Shown here: positions 5,681 through 8,216 of the stretch, piece by piece
Layout: every line of letters starts with the position of its first letter
How positions within the stretch are numbered: the stretch's first letter is position 1
Source of the DNA: an uncultured Atopobiaceae bacterium
GTDB lineage: Bacteria > Actinomycetota > Coriobacteriia > Coriobacteriales > Atopobiaceae
DNA length: 8,216 nt
Reading direction: 5' to 3'
Assembly: GCA_947303905.1 (NCBI GenBank)
Contig: CAMYZR010000046.1
Span: 1 to 8,216, forward strand
Program-made: the position numbers and the translations under genes
Notes under the pieces: model-generated
The model's input: only the letters and a program-made list of their open reading frames with translations
Told to the model about the DNA's origin: nothing
Databases searched by the model: none

Positions 5681-6005
5681 GTGTGATCACTCCCCTGGCC
5701 AACTAGGCCTGATCGAGGCTATCTGCATACGAAAAAGCTGAAGTGTTGGGCTGAATAGTCACGGCTACGGCCAAGGCATAGCGACCTCCCATAGGAGCAG
5801 GAATAGATTTGAACTGGAATCTCTAAGCCCCTACGAGACCGCACCCGACTCATTTGTCAGCTTGCAAGCCTCTCCGTATCAACTAGCCCGTGCGTAATCG
5901 CTACAGACATGCCCCGTTATCTCACATGAGCACGGTACTTATGCTATACGGTTAATAGCATTATGTCAAGAACAAATGTTCTGTTCTTTTGACGACAGGC
6001 GCGCG
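5681..6005. other. 325-bp A/T-rich intergenic region upstream of the Rpn-like gene
   Basis: No supportable gene was found on either strand. The visible contents are a promoter-like segment at 5941-5969 (minus strand), two dyads over it, a perfect 10-bp palindrome GCTTGCAAGC at 5860-5869, and a short tRNA-T-loop-like string (complement 5806-5814). Composition is far from the operon: 22 of 60 bases at 5941-6000 are G/C (37%). The stretch 5681-5790 shows nothing recognisable beyond the GGGGAG ribosome site next to 5680. Confidence 0.6.
5941..5982 (-). promoter_or_regulatory. Promoter-like sequence reading toward the Rpn-like gene, overlaid by two dyads
   Basis: On the minus strand a perfect TTGACA (complement 5964-5969) is followed by a 17-bp spacer and TAGCAT (complement 5941-5946), which matches the -10 consensus at four of six bases. 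The dyad ATGCTAT/ATAGCAT (5941-5947 and 5955-5961, 7-bp spacer) covers the -10 and spacer. A second dyad, AGAACA/TGTTCT (5969-5974 and 5977-5982), abuts the -35. The layout is what a tightly repressed promoter looks like. The predicted leader to the start codon at 5680 would be about 250 nt, which is long. Confidence 0.5.
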
Positions 6006-6827
6006 CTACTCAGACCCCTTGAGCGCGGCCTCGATCACGTCCTTGCCCTGCAGCGCATCCATCCAGTCGGCCGGGATGGCATCCATGCCATAGAAGGCAG
6101 CGGCGAGCGCGCCTGCCACGCATGCCGTCGTGTCGGTGTCGTCGCCGAGGTTGACCGCCTCGACAACGCAGTCGCGATAGGTCTGCGTGGTGGCAAAACA
6201 CCAGGTAGCGGCGTTGTACGTGTCGATGACGTAGCCACCCGAGCGCACGTCTGCGCGCGCCATGGGCGCCTTCCCGCCGAGCACCAGCGCATCCGCCTGG
6301 GCCTTGGTGAGGCCGCGGATGCCCCTGAGCAGCGCGACGAAGTCAACGCAGGAGCGCATGCAGTCCTCGGTGGCGTGGGTGATCGCGGAGACGGCGCGGA
6401 TCTCCTCGTCGGTGGCATCGGTTGCCGCTAGAGGCGCGATGCGCATCAGCGAGCCGTTGCCGCTGTCCCAGGAGCCACTCATGCCGTGACCCTGGCGCAG
6501 TGCCTTGGCGGTGGTGTTGCCATAGTCGAAGACCTCGCCGCCCGCCGTGTACGCAGCGTCATTGATCCAGGCGCGGAAGCGCGCGAGCATGTCGTCCAGG
6601 TCAACGCAGCCACAGCTCACAAGGCTGTCGCAGGTTGCCACAGTCATGGAGGAGTCGTCGGACCAGGTGCCGACGGGCTGGTAGTGCGTGCCGTAGCCCA
6701 CCATGTCCTTGCAGGTAAACGAGCCGCGACTCTTGAACTCGTAAGGAACGCCCAGCGCATCGCCGACGGCAGAGCCGTAGACGAGCTCGCGCATGAAGGG
6801 GGCATCGATAGACAGAGAATGAGCCAT
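6006..6827 (-). CDS. ADP-ribosylglycohydrolase family protein
   Basis: Predicted Mg-dependent hydrolase that removes ADP-ribose from a protein, nucleic acid or small molecule; target unknown. It has 273 residues from ATG 6827, which has AGGA 6 nt upstream; an upstream in-frame TTG at 6857 lacks such a site. The DraG/ARH motifs are present and intact: YGSAVGDALGVPYEF (17-31), GTWSDDSSM (53-61) with the metal-binding Asp57/Asp58, GNGSLMRIAP (123-132), THATED (150-155), and NLGDDTDTTA (226-235) with the second metal site around Asp230 and Asp232. Length and order are normal for bacterial members. It begins 8 bp after the stop of the membrane protease-like gene at 6836, so the two form a transcription unit. 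Neighbours include no ADP-ribosyltransferase, so no toxin partner can be named. Confidence 0.9.
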   Translation of the reverse strand: MAHSLSIDAPFMRELVYGSAVGDALGVPYEFKSRGSFTCKDMVGYGTHYQPVGTWSDDSSMTVATCDSLVSCGCVDLDDMLARFRAWINDAAYTAGGEVFDYGNTTAKALRQGHGMSGSWDSGNGSLMRIAPLAATDATDEEIRAVSAITHATEDCMRSCVDFVALLRGIRGLTKAQADALVLGGKAPMARADVRSGGYVIDTYNAATWCFATTQTYRDCVVEAVNLGDDTDTTACVAGALAAAFYGMDAIPADWMDALQGKDVIEAALKGSE

Positions 6828-6835
6828 GGTACGTC

Positions 6836-7477
6836 CTAACGTTCGAAGACGAGACAACCCGCCTGTGTGGGATGGTCAAATATGAGCTGCTCGGCACTGG
6901 CAGACTTGTGCCCCAGCAGGAGAGCCACGATCAGAGCATCGCCACCTGCGGACAAGGTCATGACGATACCCAGAAACCAAAGCGGGACCGAGCCCATGGC
7001 AATGGCAACCACCGTGGGCACGACCCCCAGCAGCACGCCCGGCGCCAGCGTGCCAATGATGTAGCCCGTCTTTGGCAGAGGAGCCTTGCAGGTGCAGTAG
7101 GGCGTGAGGAACTCCTTCATGAAGCCAAACTCAATGTCGGCCATGCCGTTTGGCGTGAAGCGACTCCACGTGAGCCCATGGACAAGCTCGTGCACCACGA
7201 CCAGAACGAGCATGGCGACAAGCAGAAGCGGGTTGGAGAAGGCGCCGATGGCAAACCCGTCAGCCCCGTTGACCAGCATGAACAGGGCAAAAGTCACGGC
7301 AACGACAGGGATGCCAATGACGAAGGTGAGGACGTTGGCCCGCACGATGCCTATGGTCAGGTCGGTCTTGCGGTAACCCTGCGACACGAGCTCCTCGCTT
7401 ATCTGCTCGGCACGCTCGAGGCGACGCTTCTCCGCGTCACTGAGCTTGCGCGACTGCTCCGCCTTGCTGACTGCCAT
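6836..7477 (-). CDS. Integral-membrane HExxH putative zinc metalloprotease (DUF3267-like)
   Basis: 213 residues. A charged N-terminal cytoplasmic-looking helix (residues 1-38, rich in Lys/Arg/Glu) precedes membrane segments at about 46-70, 80-101, 139-160 and 165-189. The motif HELVH (96-100) lies inside the second segment, as in intramembrane metalloproteases. SAGGD (176-180) in the last segment could supply the third metal ligand, Asp180. The tail of the loop, TPYCTCKAPL (125-134), with two cysteines, resembles the conserved loop of DUF3267 proteins. That family is widespread in Gram-positive bacteria and its substrate is unknown. A GAGGGG lies about 9 bp before the start at 7477. Its stop is 8 bp from the ADP-ribosylglycohydrolase start. 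Proteolytic activity is inferred from the motif only. Confidence 0.75.
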   Translation of the reverse strand: MAVSKAEQSRKLSDAEKRRLERAEQISEELVSQGYRKTDLTIGIVRANVLTFVIGIPVVAVTFALFMLVNGADGFAIGAFSNPLLLVAMLVLVVVHELVHGLTWSRFTPNGMADIEFGFMKEFLTPYCTCKAPLPKTGYIIGTLAPGVLLGVVPTVVAIAMGSVPLWFLGIVMTLSAGGDALIVALLLGHKSASAEQLIFDHPTQAGCLVFER

Positions 7478-7521
7478 TCTTCATCCCCTCATACGATTCG
7501 CGTGCGTCCATGATAACGCGG

Positions 7522-7558
7522 GCCGGGGAAACAGGGGGCGGGTACCCGTCTCCCCGGC
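7522..7558 (-). terminator. GC-rich hairpin after the 147-residue protein gene
   Basis: GCCGGGGA (7522-7529) and TCCCCGGC (7551-7558) are perfect 8-bp arms enclosing a further palindrome, CGGGTACCCG (7539-7548). It lies 11 bp past the stop codon of the minus-strand gene ending at 7570. No T-run follows on the minus strand, so it would be an atypical intrinsic terminator or a transcript-end stabiliser. It separates that gene from the membrane protease-like gene starting at 7477. Confidence 0.5.
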
Positions 7559-7569
7559 TGCTGGCACTC

Positions 7570-8013
7570 CTACAGGTCCTTCAGCCAGTCGTGGAACTCG
7601 GAGAGCTTCCTGCTCCTCTCGTACATCTCCTCGACCTCCGCCGTGACCCGCTGCTGGCACTGGGTGGAGATCGCACCCGAGGCGGTGTCGTGAACGCCGA
7701 GGTCGTAGGCCATCTGCGCCACATGGAGCGAGTAGGTGATGAGGCTGATCTCGCTCTCAGGATGCTTGCCGATCGGGCTGAACGCGGCGGCGGAGACCGA
7801 GGCGGTGTAAGGCACCAGATCGTCACCGGTATACCGGCCATCGCGCAGGACCACGGGAAGCACCACGAGCTCCGCGAGGAACTGGAGAATGGTCTCCTTC
7901 TCCTCGGCGTCATACGTCGGCAGGTCGGAAAGGTCGACCATCTTCTCGCCGTACGTGCTCATCACGCTCTTGAGCGTCCTGATCTCGTCGTTGCTGAAAT
8001 CGCTGAGTTCCAT
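7570..8013 (-). CDS. Hypothetical protein, 147 residues, family not recognised
   Basis: GGAGG lies about 5 nt before the ATG at 8013 and supports the start. The protein is acidic and probably cytosolic, with no signal peptide or membrane span. An N-terminal acidic region (ELSDFSNDEIRTL, 2-14) is followed by an amphipathic stretch (TILQFLAELVVLPVVLRDG, 41-59). A central segment (TASVSAAAFSPIGKHPESE, 70-88) looks like a compact globular core, and residues 118-147 form a charged helix-like end (EVEEMYERSRKLSEFHDWLK, 126-145). G/C-ending codons match the rest of the chromosome, so it is likely a real resident gene. I do not recognise a family and assign no function. The separating hairpin makes co-transcription with the downstream pair uncertain. 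Confidence 0.7.
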   Translation of the reverse strand: MELSDFSNDEIRTLKSVMSTYGEKMVDLSDLPTYDAEEKETILQFLAELVVLPVVLRDGRYTGDDLVPYTASVSAAAFSPIGKHPESEISLITYSLHVAQMAYDLGVHDTASGAISTQCQQRVTAEVEEMYERSRKLSEFHDWLKDL

Positions 8014-8216
8014 CGCATCCTCCGTCTCCTGTTTTACCTGCTACAACATGGAAGCCTATAGATACGTCCGACGCCGGCTGAAGCCGTTTGAGCAGCGCTC
8101 GCACGTGGGCGAATAACTATACACGCTTGGTCGGACATTAACTAGCTGAGATTTCTCTGCGTTTCTGCAGGCCCGCGATGGCGCGCAATTAGTGTCAACC
8201 TATTTCTCGATGGGTT
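8014..8216. other. Intergenic region upstream of the 147-residue protein gene
   Basis: Apart from the GGAGG ribosome site next to 8013, it holds a possible minus-strand -10 box TATAGT (complement 8116-8121) with only a weak -35. A perfect TTGACA at complement 8193-8198 has no -10 at a suitable distance. CGGCT-GA-AGCCG (8075-8086) could form a small leader hairpin. A minus-strand frame entering at the right edge stays open for about 24 codons, too short to call. Confidence 0.4.

Noticed and set aside
6828..6857. Upstream TTG start extending the ADP-ribosylglycohydrolase by 10 residues
   Set aside because: The ATG at 6827 has AGGA at proper spacing and fits the family's N-terminus. The extension would overlap the upstream gene and lacks a ribosome site.
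8140..8216. Minus-strand frame open from the right edge, about 24 codons
   Set aside because: Its length is within chance for this composition, and the peptide shows no family resemblance.
1..8216. CRISPR arrays, insertion-sequence ends and rRNA genes
   Set aside because: No spaced identical repeats of 20 bases or more, no terminal inverted repeats with target duplications and no rRNA motifs were seen.

Overview
The window is a GC-rich bacterial chromosome segment. G/C-ending codons dominate the plus-strand genes, and one counted 60-base sample inside the transporter ATPase is 67% G+C. The gene content and protein style suggest a gut or oral actinobacterium of the class Coriobacteriia (Collinsella/Olsenella/Atopobium type). 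That assignment is an inference from overall appearance, because no rRNA or other marker gene is present.

Left half (1-4663, plus strand): a catabolic operon for Amadori products, that is, fructosamines, or sugar-amino acid conjugates. It starts with the last 34 codons of a probable GntR/UTRA regulator. A 179-bp intergenic region follows, carrying a 10-bp-phased repeat array and two CGTTC/GAAC dyads. Five co-directional genes come next: a Tat-type lipoprotein solute-binding protein of the polar amino acid family (287), its permease (1221), its ATPase (1980), an FrlB-like SIS-domain deglycase (2805) and an FrlD-like PfkB sugar kinase (3806). The proposed pathway is import of the conjugate, phosphorylation at sugar C6, and cleavage to glucose 6-phosphate plus the free amino acid. 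The binding protein keeps the arginine that grips the amino acid carboxylate. It has Gly where the family has the Asp that grips the alpha-amino group, which hints at a ligand whose alpha-amine is substituted.

Middle (4673-6005, minus strand): a PD-(D/E)XK/Rpn-family putative transposase-nuclease lies tail to tail with the kinase, 9 bp apart. It sits in visibly more A/T-rich DNA and looks like an accessory insertion. It has an internal ATG with a good Shine-Dalgarno sequence in frame, which would give a 72-residue C-terminal protein, as in the reported Rpn toxin/intragenic antitoxin arrangement. The 325-bp region upstream holds a promoter-like sequence with a perfect TTGACA box, overlaid by two dyads.

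Right part (6006-8013, minus strand): an ADP-ribosylglycohydrolase-family enzyme is translated 8 bp after an integral-membrane HExxH protein (DUF3267-like). A hairpin upstream separates these from an unrecognised 147-residue acidic protein. The last 203 bp hold no supportable gene.
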